Source: Aphelocoma coerulescens (taxonomy: Eukaryota; Chordata; Aves; Passeriformes; Corvidae). Taken from it: a DNA stretch of 64,000 nucleotides. The notes beneath the pieces were generated by a model. The model was not told the DNA's origin and searched no databases. It worked only from the letters and a program-made list of their open reading frames with translations. The translations under genes were made by a program, and so were the position numbers. Location: positions 49,722,214 through 49,786,213 of the forward strand of contig NC_091017.1 of the NCBI RefSeq assembly GCF_041296385.1, read 5' to 3'. This document shows, piece after piece, positions 14,025 to 27,400 of this stretch (its first letter is position 1; every line of letters starts with the position of its first letter).

Positions 14025-15942
14025 TTTGTGTTTTTTTTTTTTTCTTATTCCCTTTCTAATACAATGCTAGTGTGCAATGACAACTTCTGTATAAAACCAT
14101 CTTTTATGTTTCCTGGAAACCTGAGAGCGTGTAGAAGTCTTACACATTGCTCATCCTTATTATTCTTGCTTCAGAATATCCTGAGCTGAAGCTGTCAAGG
14201 TCATGGTCATGCATTCGATCACACAGAGCACTCTGTGCTTCTTTCATCAGATGATGATGGTTTTGGGCTTTGCTTTGTTTCATAGGGTAGCTTCTGTGAG
14301 GAAGCACCTGAGGCTGACAGTTCCCTTTACCAGTAATCCATAAGCTTTGTGACTTCTGTTTACTAAAACTTTGCCCTACATGTTATGAAATCATGATTTC
14401 TGGATGGTTATTAGTTTTGGCTGGGCCCTAGCAGATGGTTTACATATAAAATCATTATTTTCTCTTTCACCCTTTTCATAGAATTAGGCAAAACATTTAA
14501 CAATAGAATTCAAACACCTGGGAGCTTTTCCATAGCCCCTGTGTTTCCTTCTGTACAGTGTTTTGATTCTACTACAGTGGTCTCAAAATGTATAGTTTTA
14601 CAATTCAGGATTGTTGCATGTGCAGTACAACATAAGGATCCAGTCTTTCATAGGCTTAATGGTTTGATAGCAAACAATTTTTGAAACCTTCACAATTATT
14701 TAGGAAAATTATTTCTATTGATTTTTGGTACAAAATCCGTGGAAACTAAATTAGTCAAACATGGACAAAAATTAATTTATAATATTACTCCATAACAATA
14801 AAATAACTATCAGTGATAGGAAGAACAAAATCCAACTAGAGCCACGTAACTTTTCTTACAGCTTCAATTTAGAACAACTTTACGTATCTTTACGATACAG
14901 AAAAGAATGCCAGGCAGGAACTGTGTGCCTAAGTCAGCTTGTCCTGTCTTGTGGGGGGCTCTTGTGAAAGAATTCATAGGTCTTATAACTGACTTATTGC
15001 AATTCATTATAATTGCAGTTTTATCTCACCATAGTCAGGTGTCAGTTTTCTTGTATGGGTTGGCATGTTTATAAACATAAAATTTTTTTGTTTTAAAAAA
15101 CCAAATATGTCCTTTGCCTTTAGGATATAAGGACCGCAGTGGTGAAAGGACAATGCTGTAGGGGAGAGTTACTTTTGATCTAATGAATACAAAGGAGACA
15201 TTTCCACCTCAGGAGGTGAATGTGTGGTCATTATCAGTCACATAAAATGTTTTAGTTGCCCTCTGCTGTTGTGACTTCTGGGCTCTCATAAATCAGATGA
15301 GATGCTGATGGTCAAACAGACAGTATATTTCCTGAGTGAACAGTACTGTTTTTCCGCAATCACTTTGACCCTGCACTTATCATCTAGTCCTGTTTTGAAA
15401 TAACTCTTAAGGGTTATTTTTCACTGCTGGCTAATATCCAGCAAAGGAAAACTAGTACTTGACTTTTATGCAGTGAAAAGTGAGAGCATCCTAGTTTAAA
15501 ACTAACCTGGTGTCCTGTGAAATTCTACCATTTACCAGTCAGCAGGACCTAGAAACCTAAATGCCTTTGTGTGGGGATGAGCATACAGCTCTTGTATGTG
15601 TACAAAAGTGGTAACACCAAAAGCCTTGAGGAGAGCCAGACATTTAAGTCTGCCCTGCTAGGAATAACCTCTCCTTACGCTCTTTAAAGAGCTCTTACAT
15701 CTGAAAGGTACCTGAGCCCTACTAGGGTGTTCTCTGTAATAACTTCTTCCTGAGCCTTAGCTTTTTCTTGTTGCTTTCTTCATATTCCAATGAAATGTTG
15801 GGTTCGTGGGGAGCTTGGAGATCAGATGAGTGTTATGCACATAGTCCTAGGGCAAACAAAGACCTAAACTACAAATGGCACAGAAATGAAAGTAAAATAA
15901 AATTGGTCCCAGTGGCACAAAAAACTCTGGCCCAGACAAATT

Positions 15943-15958
15943 AAAAAAAAAAAAAAAA
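15943..15958. repeat. Poly(A) tract, 16 A
   Basis: A run of 16 A followed by TTATATATATG. No associated element was recognised. Confidence 0.9.
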
Positions 15959-18461
15959 TTATATATATGTCCACAGGGAAATTCTTTACCATGTCAGGGA
16001 AACTGAATGTGGGAAAGCATCTGATTGTGACTTGAACAGGACTGTCTTCAGCTCTAATCTCTCTTAAGATTCTAAAACTAAAGGTTGAAATAGTTCTTTC
16101 TCAGATAACAAGGAAGATCTAAAATATTTTATTATTTTGTTTGTTTGGGTTTTTTTAAACTTTAAGGAGTAGCAGTGTTGGCCAGAATCAAGTCTTTCTC
16201 TCTTGGGGATGATTTGTGGTAGTGTTATTGTGAAAAAGTGCAAAATACGTAACCAAAGCTGAACTAGTTTGGGAAAGAAGGATTGTGTTTTATTTAAATT
16301 CTGTTAAAAGCTGTATAGTTAGCTTCATTTTCATTATAGATGTTCATCAAATTATACAGTTGGGTAGCAAACACGGTATAACAAATAAAATTCTAGCATT
16401 TAGTTCAATGGAACTTTTCATCATTTACTGTGAAAGAAGACAACTATTTAAAATGCACTGTGAATAAAGCCAGGTTCTATGAGATGTAACAGAAGTTCTG
16501 TCTGCAAAATAGAATAAAGCACATGAAAAAAGCAACTTGTCTTTGTTACCAAGACACCCACACAGAATCTGCCTTTTCCTCCAGGGCCATGGCCAGTATT
16601 GCTGCTCAACTTGACCTCTTCTCTGTAACTGCAATTTGGTTTCTCCTGATTCATCACACACAGGCAACCTAATAAATCACAAACAGGATTGTAAGGACAT
16701 CATAAGGACCAATGACATGTACTCCCCTGCATGAAACTGATGACATAGGTGTGCAGGTTTTCTGAAGCACAGGTGTTGGTGTGTTACCTTGTGCCATAGA
16801 CACACTGTGGCCTCAAAAAAGGACATCAGACATCTACTGCCTCAGACCCTGGGGATGCTGTGGGCTGCTTGACTGCTTGGTCACTCAAGTGCCATTTAAT
16901 CTGGAACTTCTGTAAGAGCATTGGACATATCTTCATCTCAGTTAATAATAAGATAAGTAAAATAAATCTATTTACCTGTGTGCATATGTCCTGAACTAGA
17001 CAAAAGTAAAATTCTAGAAGGGAAGAACTACAGATGTTCCTTGAATGGCAACTGGGACAGGAGCTTTTAATCTGTCCAGAAACTTTAGCCAACAGCTAAA
17101 TTTCTCTTGAGGTATAAAAATTTTAATTTTTACGCATCCCAAGAAAAATACTTCAGAAAATCTGAAGAGAATACTTTTTAAAACCTAGACAGACAAACTG
17201 CATTTTGAAATACAGCTAATTTTACAAGACCAAATCACTTCTAACAACCAAGTTGATGCATCAGGTAGTGACAAATTTATATTTTGGTAGGGAATGGAAT
17301 TCAGTGTTTAACCAATAGATGTGGATCAATATGATGTTCAGCTGAATCCTTCTCATACTAAAATAAGACAGAAATTTTACAATTTGTTCCAGTGCTTATA
17401 GAAACCAACCCTTTCCCAGCAAAAAATAAAAAGAAGAGCTGATAGTAAGAAACTGGATTATCTGAACAGTAGGAGAAATAATTCATAATTACTGGGATAC
17501 GTATTTTACTCTCCTTTTTTTTCCTCTTTTTTTAATGAAATTATGACTTTTAATTGTGTCTACTTGCACAGTAATATTCATCCCTTTTAACAAACCCATT
17601 TAATTTCTCAGCTTTATAATTGAATGAGATAGTATTATGCAGTATGTAATTATTTGCATCTCTATATATGCACACATTTTTATGTATAAATTATCTACAT
17701 ATATGCTACAGATATTTTGAACATTTCTTGTGTATTTAAAATCTTCATGCCTCAGCTAACAAGTGAAAAACCTATTATTATACACAATCTTATGAAAAAT
17801 ATTCTTTGTAAACTTAAATGAAAACTCTCTGAGGAGTCAGACTACTTCTTATGAAGAATTAATTACAGGTCAAATGTTTTTAATTTTTCTAAGTCATCCT
17901 TCTTCCCAGATGCTCCCTAAGACATTAATTTGTAATCCAAATGATCTTTCCTACTGTATGGTTTTACTTAAACTGTGCCAACCTCATCAGTATTAGAGCT
18001 TGTCTAGAATTTTAATTGACTCTTCCTAAGTTCACTGCAGCTCAAAAAGCTTACTGCAGTTCCAAACCTCAACAGACTCTTTCTAGCTTCCCTGGGAGTT
18101 AGGGCTATGCATTCAACTCGCCTCCCTTCTACCGCCTCTCCAAAAATTTTAGGTCTGTAATGCTCTTTGGGTTCATATACAGCCTTAGAATAATATTACT
18201 CTGGAATTACTCCAAAATATTTGCTTATTGTACATGCTACTTATCCTAAATAATCTCATAAATAGCCAGCGTATCACAGGATAAAACAAATAGGATATCT
18301 TGAAGTGCATGAAGGGAGTAGTCAGTTCCAAGCCATAACCAGAGATCATTGTGTTTCTGCTAAAATTAAGATAGAAGAACATAAGTGATTTCTCTCTGCT
18401 GTGCAACTTTTTGGAACTTCAACTGTTCGGCACTTCGACTGTTCCAAACATTGCATTCATT

Positions 18462-18490
18462 AAAAAAAAAAAAAATAAAAAATAAAAATT
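18462..18490. repeat. A-rich tract
   Basis: A run of A followed by TAAAAAATAAAAA-type sequence. Just before it, a near-duplicate 13-mer (ACTTCAACTGTTC and ACTTCGACTGTTC) lies at about 18417-18444. Confidence 0.85.
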
Positions 18491-18566
18491 CTCTGTCTTA
18501 ACAAAGCTTTCATTAAAGGTTAGGTTCTCTGCAAAACAGATTTGAGTAGTGCTAAAAGACAGCCAC

Positions 18567-18590
18567 ATCAGAAATCAGCTGATTTCTGAT
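18567..18590. repeat. 24-bp perfect palindrome
   Basis: The half-site ATCAGAAATCAG is followed directly by its exact reverse complement, with no spacer. The centre is CAGCTG, an E-box. Confidence 0.9.
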
Positions 18591-21138
18591 TATAATATAA
18601 TACTAAAGTATTAATAGAAATGCAGTTTTCTGGGGAATGTTAGGATTGCTGACAGGTTGTGGAGGTGGTAAGAATATCAGATGTAACCACAGGAAATAAA
18701 AGCAACATTTATAATTTCATTAAATAATAATCCCTTTGTGGCCTCTAGCAAGTTATTTAGGATACACATTGCAGAAGTTTGTAAGGAATTCATATGTCAA
18801 AATACCTCTCATTTTCAGTGGGAATTAGTGCATTAAATGTACCTGAGTACAGATGTGGGACTTGTTCTCTGAAATGACTTAGGGAAGTGAATCCCCAGAG
18901 AATTAGAATGGCAAAATTTTTAAAGAACTTATTTGTAGAATAGTGTTGAATGATACTAACCTGCTTCACCAAGGTACAGGAAGACCCTGAATTTTACAGT
19001 GGTTAACAGCTTAGAGAAATATATGGATATACAAGCACAAACACATGTTTTCTATGTGATCTAGATGCATACTCTGCCTGGATTCTCTTGATCAGAGTTA
19101 GAAAGCTCAGCCTGCACAGCTGGAAATGCAGGAAGGTAATAGATCCCACCAATTCTGAAAATTGTGGCCAGGCTATTTAAATTACTTGGGAGAGTGATGA
19201 CTTCTTGGAAAAGTAGGACTATAAATGCAATTCAGGTGGCCCAGAGGAATCACTGAGAAAAGTGAACAGCCTTTGCCTTGTTTTGTTTACTTCAGAGAAC
19301 TCATTGTCTGGAAAAAAAGCTGATTCTATAATTCAGTTGATTATTCCACTGATAATAAGGGCAGAAAATTGCTGAAGATTTCTTATGTGGGACTATTCCT
19401 TGTGATTATTTTTTAATACTCCTAACCCAAAAGCAGCTTTCTCAAGTCTAAGAGAAATCAGTATTTGATCACCTGGGACTACTAAGGAGAATGCAGCCCT
19501 CTCTGGGTGACAGGAAAGGGTAACACCGAAACATTCTGAGGCTGGTGATAAAGTAGAACTTATTTCATCTTGTTTTTAGCCCTCTGAAGAAGCACAGATA
19601 AGTTCACTGCCACAAGAAATAGGAAATACCCTCAGGCACTGAAGATCTCGAGTGCATGAGTGTCTCTCTGCCTCTCTCTCACACCACCAAAGAGAGTAGC
19701 TCTTCAAAAATCCTGTTTCAGACAAATAACTGAACTCATCCTATAGAGCCAGGAGAGAAATGAAACTGCACTAAATTCCAGGATTAACTGTTGAGAAGGA
19801 CTTACACACTGGTCCAGCAGTGAGGTATCTGAGGACTGCACTGTGTGCTCCTAAACATTACACATAGTTTTTTTGATCCACAACTAGGACAAAAAAACCC
19901 AGACAGGATAGGCCATTTTCCTTTCCCTCTTCTTCCTCTCCTCTCCAACCATCCCCCACCCCCCCTTGTACATACTCAGATGTTTCTAAAACAGGCAAGT
20001 ATTTTTTGGTCTAAGCCAATAGTCCAGAGGAGTAGGTGGAACGTTGTTATCAGATAAATCTTTAGTCTTTTGATGGTGATTCAGCAAATAGCAGTAAACA
20101 GAGGCTGACTAGAAAATTGGAGGTAGGCTGAGGCCATGCGCTCAGTGTTTACATTTTTATTTTGATGATCTGTTCCCTTGAACATTAGGCCTCCTGTTGG
20201 GCTTCCTTCCTCTTCCCCAGCCTGGACGGTGCTCTTGGCCATGGACTATGAACTAAGGGCACTCTCTCCATGGGGACCTGAGCAAGCTTACCAAGGCATA
20301 ACCTCTGAGGAAAGAGAAATACCTTTACTGAGGGCTTCTGGCAGAGTTTGGGTGTGAGCAGCACACCCAGCTGTTCAGCACTATCTGTCAGGGCTTTAGG
20401 GCTTATCGTAAATCTGATTTTGGGAAACTTAGTGAAAATTAGTATTGGCACCTGATGTGTCTGGAATTTTCAAGCATCTTCATTAAACAGAGGCTGGTAT
20501 TTAGGAGGTTGACTATGTACTGCTATAAATCCTTTGGATCTAATTTTGTGTATGTAATTTATGTTTTGAAGGGAACACAGGTCCTATTTGTGGCTTTGAG
20601 TTCATAAATTAAAGTGCACCACAAGAGACATATATCCATGTAAATTAAAACTAATGAAGAGGTTCCTACAAAGCTTAGCAAAGCCAAGTTATGTACCTTT
20701 ATAGAGCTCTGCAATAAAAGCATTCTATAAAATTGAATTAAAGTATTAATGCAGTAGTGTGCTACTCTATTAACGTACTGTAGCATGAAATGAACTTTAT
20801 CCTTTTAGAAAAACAATTATTATTTAATGCAATTTCCTATGTGTTAATACTGTAGAAACAAGGAACCAGGGTCAGTTTACAATTATCATCTCAGTGAGAT
20901 AGATTTTCAGATACTCGTTACTTACTTTGTCCTATTTTTTTTCAGCCTTGGACTGAAACTCTCAAAGCCAGATTTTCCTGTTTCTGCACAAATACTCATT
21001 TTCCTTCCACTTCCCCTCTAAATATACAAAGTCAGTTGCAACCTGAAGTCACTGAGTATCATGCTTAGCATCAAGCCATGTGAAAGCATAGCAGCTATGT
21101 GGTCTAATGCTGGGCCCAAACCTACCAGTGTGAAGGAA

Positions 21139-21400
21139 TGGCCTGAGGTTGTGTCAGGGGAGGTCTAGGTTGGATATTAGGAAAAGGTTCTTCACCCAGG
21201 GGGTGTTTGGGCACTGGAATACGCTCCCCAGGGAAGTGGTCACAGCACCAAGCCTGACTGAGCTCAAGAAGTGCTTGGACAACACTCTCAGGCACATGGT
21301 GACTCTTGGGGTCTCCTGTGCATGGCCCAGAGTTGGACTCAATGATCCTTGTGGGTCCCTTCCAACCCAGCATATTTTGTGATTCAGTGATTCTGTGATA
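21139..21400 (+). mobile_element. CR1 LINE, 5'-truncated 3' end
   Basis: The segment matches the 3' end of bird CR1 elements as I know them. In order it has a GGTTGGATATTAGG motif, TTCTTCACCC, GGCACTGGAA, CCCAGGGAAGTGGT, a TGGACTCAATGATCCTTGTGGGT block and CCTTCCAACCCAG. It ends in the short direct repeats typical of CR1 (GTGATTCAGTGATTCTGTGA). CR1 moves by target-primed reverse transcription and normally leaves such short 5'-truncated copies without a poly(A) tail. Only the 3' UTR and perhaps the last bases of ORF2 remain, so it cannot move. Confidence 0.93.
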
Positions 21401-24400
21401 TCTGGGGTGGAGATGTCACAAGGAAAGAGGAAAGGCCCGTATTGCTGACAGAGTTGTCAGTGCTCTACTGAGATGTGAAGAGAGAAGGCTTCTGGCAACT
21501 CTCTGTGTCGAGGTGTGCTGAGAAGAGAAGGTGCAGCTGTGGAGACGTACTGGCAATGCTGATAGACTGAGCCGTGGCTTTCTCTCCTGAAAGAGGGAGC
21601 ACAGAAAGAGGTCAAACAGCACACTGTAGCCATCAGAGCCTTGCAGTAGGTGGATTAAATCTACTTCACAAAAAGGGAGAGGTTTCTCTGTGGTTGTTGC
21701 AGTGTCTTTTGAACACAGAAGGCTCAGGGGAACAATGAAATATTCTTCTCTGCAAAACCCTGTGCAAAATCTTAATGTGGAAGAGTCTGAGGAACTTCAG
21801 TACCTGTAAATTCTCCCAGATAAGTACTTGCAGTATGTGTGCCGTACTATAAGAATCCTTTCTGTTTTCAAATGATTTTTTTCTAAACAACAAAATATTT
21901 CTGTTAAAAGGTGAAAAAATCTTTAAAAGAAGATTTAGGAAATGAAAATCAATAGGAATATATAAGGAAGTGTTTTGGAGTATCTGAATGACTTTGATTA
22001 ATGCAGATCTTGACCCATTTAGCTCATTTAACCAATAGTAACTCAATGTCATTTCAATTTTATAGCAAACAAGAAAAAGGGGAATTAAAAATACTAAAAC
22101 TAAACCATTGTAAATTAAATCAAAACAGTTAAGGGTTAAACAGCATCCCTAGAAAACCAAAATTTTATTGCCATATATGCCAGTTGGTTCTAAAACTGTC
22201 TGGTTATTACTCTAAGCAAAGTGTAGCCATTCATCACTTTGTAGTGCTAAACAGAAACTTGAAGAACATAGGTTTAAATTAAATTCCAAATTATTTATTT
22301 ATTTTTTAAAAGTCTTCAGATTATATAAATTAATGGATTTTATCTTATACTTGCAGTGAACAAATTGTATACATTTACTGCATCTCAGCAGTAAATCTGA
22401 ATAAAATGCTTGGAAGGGGTATTTCAGTAAGTGATGGTATCTCAGTCATTTGCAGTCCTGTAAATATCCTCTTAGGCATCTCAATAGTAGCTGGCTTTCA
22501 TATGTTCTACAGATGCCCAGTATACATTCATTTCAGAAAGGAGTTTAAATGGAAATAATTTCCACCATAATGCTGGAAGGAAAGAAAACAGCTTTCTTTG
22601 GTTTGTCATTGTGCTCAGATACAATTCATGATGACTGAAAACAGAGTGAAATGGGGTGATGAGGATCAACAGAAGTTTCTAAAGTTTACCATTTTGCACT
22701 AATGTATATTTTGGGACAAGAGAAATTAAGTTTATGACTACATAGCATTTCTTCCTTTCTCTCAAATTTGATCAAATCCATGGTGTTAAAAAGCAAATTT
22801 TGTGATGACATTTTAAACTAAGTAAAAACATTTGCTTCCCCTTCTGAGAGTTGATATTCTGTTTTATTAACCTTTCTACACATCTTTTTTGTAGTTTTAA
22901 TATACAGGGAAAAAGAAATCAGATAGGCATAGCAGTGGATAAGAGATTATCAGTGGTCAGGAGAATGGATAGTAAAGCAGAAGGTACTCATATAGATGAG
23001 AGCTGTAGCCAGTTAGCTGAAACTGATAGTGAAAGATTAATCCAGCTAAGGAAATTAGTTTCTGGTCAGTAGAAAGCAGTTGAAATGCTGCATATTATTG
23101 TCAGCAGTCTCAGTGGAAAAACAGAAAAGCAAGAACTCTTAGTGCAGGGCCTGAGCAATAACATTCTCCAGGTAGCAGAAGCATGTTAGAACAGCAGCCA
23201 TGGCAGGAACACAGGTATGAAAAAATTTGCTTTCCACAGAACTGACAGAAATAAAGACATGAGGTGATTCTGTTTTAAGGATATGAAAGACTTCAGGAAA
23301 TAAGAAAGATATGAGAGGCATAAATCCCAATCTTTTGGAGTCAAAATTGTGTGGGGACACATGATAAAAGATGAATTACAAGCATGACACTGGGAAGTTC
23401 TGGGTCAGATAGATAAGGACAGAGAGCTTCATGGTGTTTCTAGAGGGAAAAAATAACTCCAGTAGTGATGTATCTATGAGAATCTCCAGTTACTAGATGT
23501 AGACTGAGAAATAAATGGAGCAAATTTTCACAGAACCATTTAATCCTGGACATGGTAGTTGAGAGATTAACTAAAAAAATTAATGTGCAGAAGGAGAAAT
23601 ATTTTAAACTTCATTTCAGTAAGTACTTAAACGATGCATGGTGGTAAAAATAACCAGAGGTGGAAGATTGTAAATTAAATGATAAATATGTAGAAATAAT
23701 AAGGTACTTGATTTTGAAATGGCAGACTTGGGGAGAAAAAACACAATAAAGGAAAAGAAAAAAAAAGAAACCAGAAACAAGTTAGGGAAAATGAAGCAAA
23801 CTGCTGAGGGACAGAATGTGACAGAGGACAAGAATTAATTTCAGTTAAAGGTGCTATAACTACTCAGGATCTAAATCTCAGAAAAAGACGGAGAAATCCT
23901 TGGAGACAAAAACCCTACACTTACAGCATGAACACCTTGAGATAGATATATATATAGCATCTGAAAGGAGTGGGGAAAGGACGGATGATCAGCAAAGTAT
24001 GTCAGACTAGAAGTGAAGAAGCACAGAAGTATTAAAACAAAGCAAGCTTGGTTTTTGGGATAGAACATGCAGTCGACTAAATAATGATATGTGAGAGAAG
24101 AGCCAGTGCATGGTTCCTAAACTGAGTTGATCTTTAGCTTCAATGTTTGTTACAGACACTGTTGGCCATTCAGACATACACATGAACATGGAGATGAAGT
24201 TTACTGCTGCAAAGAGTATGCCAGTTGAGAAGGCTGGATAACCCAAGCCCAGAAAAGTTAGTACAAGATTATGGGGATGCCTTAATATATTTTCTTTATT
24301 TATTTTTTTTTTAATAATCTGATTTATGATTAGACTAGTCTATTCATTTGAGGACAGTCACAGTCATAGAGAAAAGCAAAGGCAGAGAGAAGCTATATTA

Positions 24401-27400
24401 AGAGGGAAAAATGTCCTGGGGGATTTCCCACCATGTATCCCCTCACAAGGATTATGAAAAACTTTAAAAAGACTTGAAGAGGAATATAATGCAACCTGGA
24501 TACAAATTAAAAACTGAATATAACACAGAATAGTTCTAACAAATTAATATAATGCCACACTAATTTAATAACTACCTTTTCATTTTTTCATAAGTTAACT
24601 CATTTGACTTAACAAAAATGATTGATGATGGTGAAGAGAGAACAGAGAAATTTTATGATGGTTGAAGAACTCAGAAAACACAATGAGATTTTATTGTCTA
24701 AGAGATTTTAGTGGAGCTTCAATAAGATAAATTTGGGACTCAATGTTTGAAATTTTTTATTAAAGTTCATGGAAAAATGACAATGTGAGGATGAAATCAA
24801 GCAGTATTACAAAATAACTAAATGCATTTAGCATGAAGAAGAAAAGATCAATCAAAAAAAGAAAAAAAGGGAGACAGTTCTCTGTGAAGTACATACAATG
24901 CTGGTGAACACTTGTCTAACAAAGAATGCCAAAAATTCACAGAAATTCTCAGACTGTCTCTTGACACTGAATCATAGCACCTATCTCAATTCAACAAGAT
25001 GCTTGAGTCCCTTCCGTATAATTAATGGCTACTTTGCCAACTTTTTGCTGGCTTCATTGCAAACCAATTCACTCCATAGTTAGTCCAAAGGAAGTGGTCC
25101 AGCTATGCACTTGTCATTGGTATCTGGAGATTAAAAGCTTGTTACATACTTTTGAGAAAATACCTAGCTTTATAGGTGAAGACTCATTCACAAGTTCTGT
25201 ATCCAACCTTATTAACAACTTTTTGTCATTTTCTACAATCACAACATTAAATAAAAACTTAAGCATATAACAAGTGTAAAATATGAAACAGTAATGTTCA
25301 TTCTTATCAAGACATTTCCTCCCACTGATACCCAGGAGATGAGGAAATATATTCATATTTGAAGCTACTCATGTCAGTCCTCACATAACCCCAAGGAACC
25401 TTTCCTTCAGGGAGCACAAAGTGTATGTGGCTGTTGCATTCTCTCTGCCAAACTCCCTGCTGCTTCCACTTAAGTAGAAAAGTTTTAGCAGTTACTCTGT
25501 ACTATGAAATTTACATTGCTTTTGCTACATAACCTTTTCCTGGCTGACAACTGTCTGATTGCTGTACTTGAGGAGCTAGTGGGACAGTCTGATCCAATCA
25601 AATCCTATGCAGAGCCAGAGTTCAAGGAGGTTTGGGGTTTGTTCATCAGAAGAAAGGTTCATCCAAACTTAGTTCTGCTCCTGTCAGTCAGATCTGCTCC
25701 TTTTCCAAATTTAAATGAGATTTCTGGAAAAGAATGCCAACATGAGAAAATTATACTGGTAGAAAAGACACTCTTCATGGGAAGATTTTGTTCATTAACT
25801 ATAATAAGCAGGATTTTGCTGGTTTAATTTTCCCTCCATAACATTTTATATTTGGTTTTGTGTTTGTTTAAAAAAAAATCAATTAATATGGATAGTTTAT
25901 GCATTAAGAGGTTAGTATAATGGAGAGAATTAGAAAAACAGCCATAAATTATATGTTGAGTAAGATGCTATTTTTTCCCAATGTAATAGGAACTGCACAA
26001 GAAAGTGAAGTGGTGAAAGTGCCATTCTGATTCTTAGATGTCCTGATATCCTGAACCTGGGAGTACAGCTCTCATATAATTAAACAAACTTTATTCAGTG
26101 GATCAAAAGAATATGGAATTAGATCTTCATGCCAACTACCATGTCCTTTAAGTCTCCTGAAATGTCAGACATTATTCCCAAAGGTGAGGCAGGCTAATGA
26201 AGGTGGAAACCTCCTGCTCTTCAGGACAGCTCTGAAATTGCATGCTCTAAAATGTGTGTTTATGTAATGCTGTCTAATTGTAAACTAATAGTAAGAAGCA
26301 TAGGATGATTCGGAAATTCAGGTGAATCAAGAATGTTGCATCCTGCTGTGTTTCCACTGGAGCTTGTAAAATAGTGGTTCTTTAGCCTGATTTCTCAACT
26401 TCATTTCCAATCTGGGCCCTACTTCTATCAGAGTTCAGGGAAAATATATTCATGAAAGAGTTAATAATAGTATTTTGCTTTTCATCACCACTTTCCAATG
26501 GTAATGTAAGAGTTGCAGAGAACAGATTTAAAAATAAAAGTACAAGACTGTTCCCAAGATGTTGAGCTGGTACAGTGAAACAACCCAGCAGATGAATATT
26601 CTCACTATTTGCACAAGGTAACTATAAACAGCAATTCAGTGCTTTTAAATGAGCAACAAATAAAGCAAGATTAAAAGCATGACTGTATCTTCCATCTCTC
26701 ATGATATGTTTGTTTTTTATTTTCCATATGAAATTAGTAATAATTGCACCTTTGTGAAAAGTATTCCACAGAACGAATTTTCTGATCCATATATGCAGAG
26801 AGGGTAACAGAAACTGTTGCAGAATTATTAAGGCAAGGTGGTAATACCCAGAATTTCCACCTTATCAACCCTTCCTGAAGGGCAGAAGTAGCTGGGATAA
26901 AGCTGGAAATTTTCTGTCTCTTTCTGGCTGGATTTTTTGTTTGAAGTATTTTGTTTTATAAATCAATAATAGTAGGCCCTGAGGACAGGGACCGAAACTC
27001 TGGCGTTGGTGAGAACATTATTCATCTTCCTCGGCTGGTTGTTCAGCCCACTGGCATACAATCTTACACTGAAAGTGATAGCCATGCCTAACAGGAATGG
27101 ATGATAACTTATCTAAAGGCTGTATCTATTGGGTCTGTATTATTATATTGCAGGTAAAAAGAGTTTTTCAACTGACGGAAACAAAAAGGAGATTTAGCGC
27201 TGAATGAGATTAGTTATGAGTAGGATAAAGTGACTTTAGGTTTTAAAGCTACGTCAGAGATACAGTAAATACATCTTTTATTATTAGATGCTGAAACTCA
27301 TCCATGTGTATCAAGTCAGCACAAAGCTTTTATACTACTCTCTATAGTTTAGAGATTCCACTGCTGGAAAATGTTATAATAATTTTAAAAGGTAGATAGG

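Larger units (their letters stand above)
7728..21138. other. AT-rich sequence with no recognised gene
   Basis: This stretch holds only simple repeats (GTT at 13994-14023, A16 at 15943-15958, an A-rich run at 18462-18490) and a 24-bp palindrome at 18567-18590. Frames are short. By position it is TUSC3 intron or sequence 3' of TUSC3; I cannot tell which. Confidence 0.6.

Noticed and set aside
21122..21382. Several 62-83 codon frames on both strands
   Set aside because: They lie in the noncoding 3' end of a CR1 fragment.
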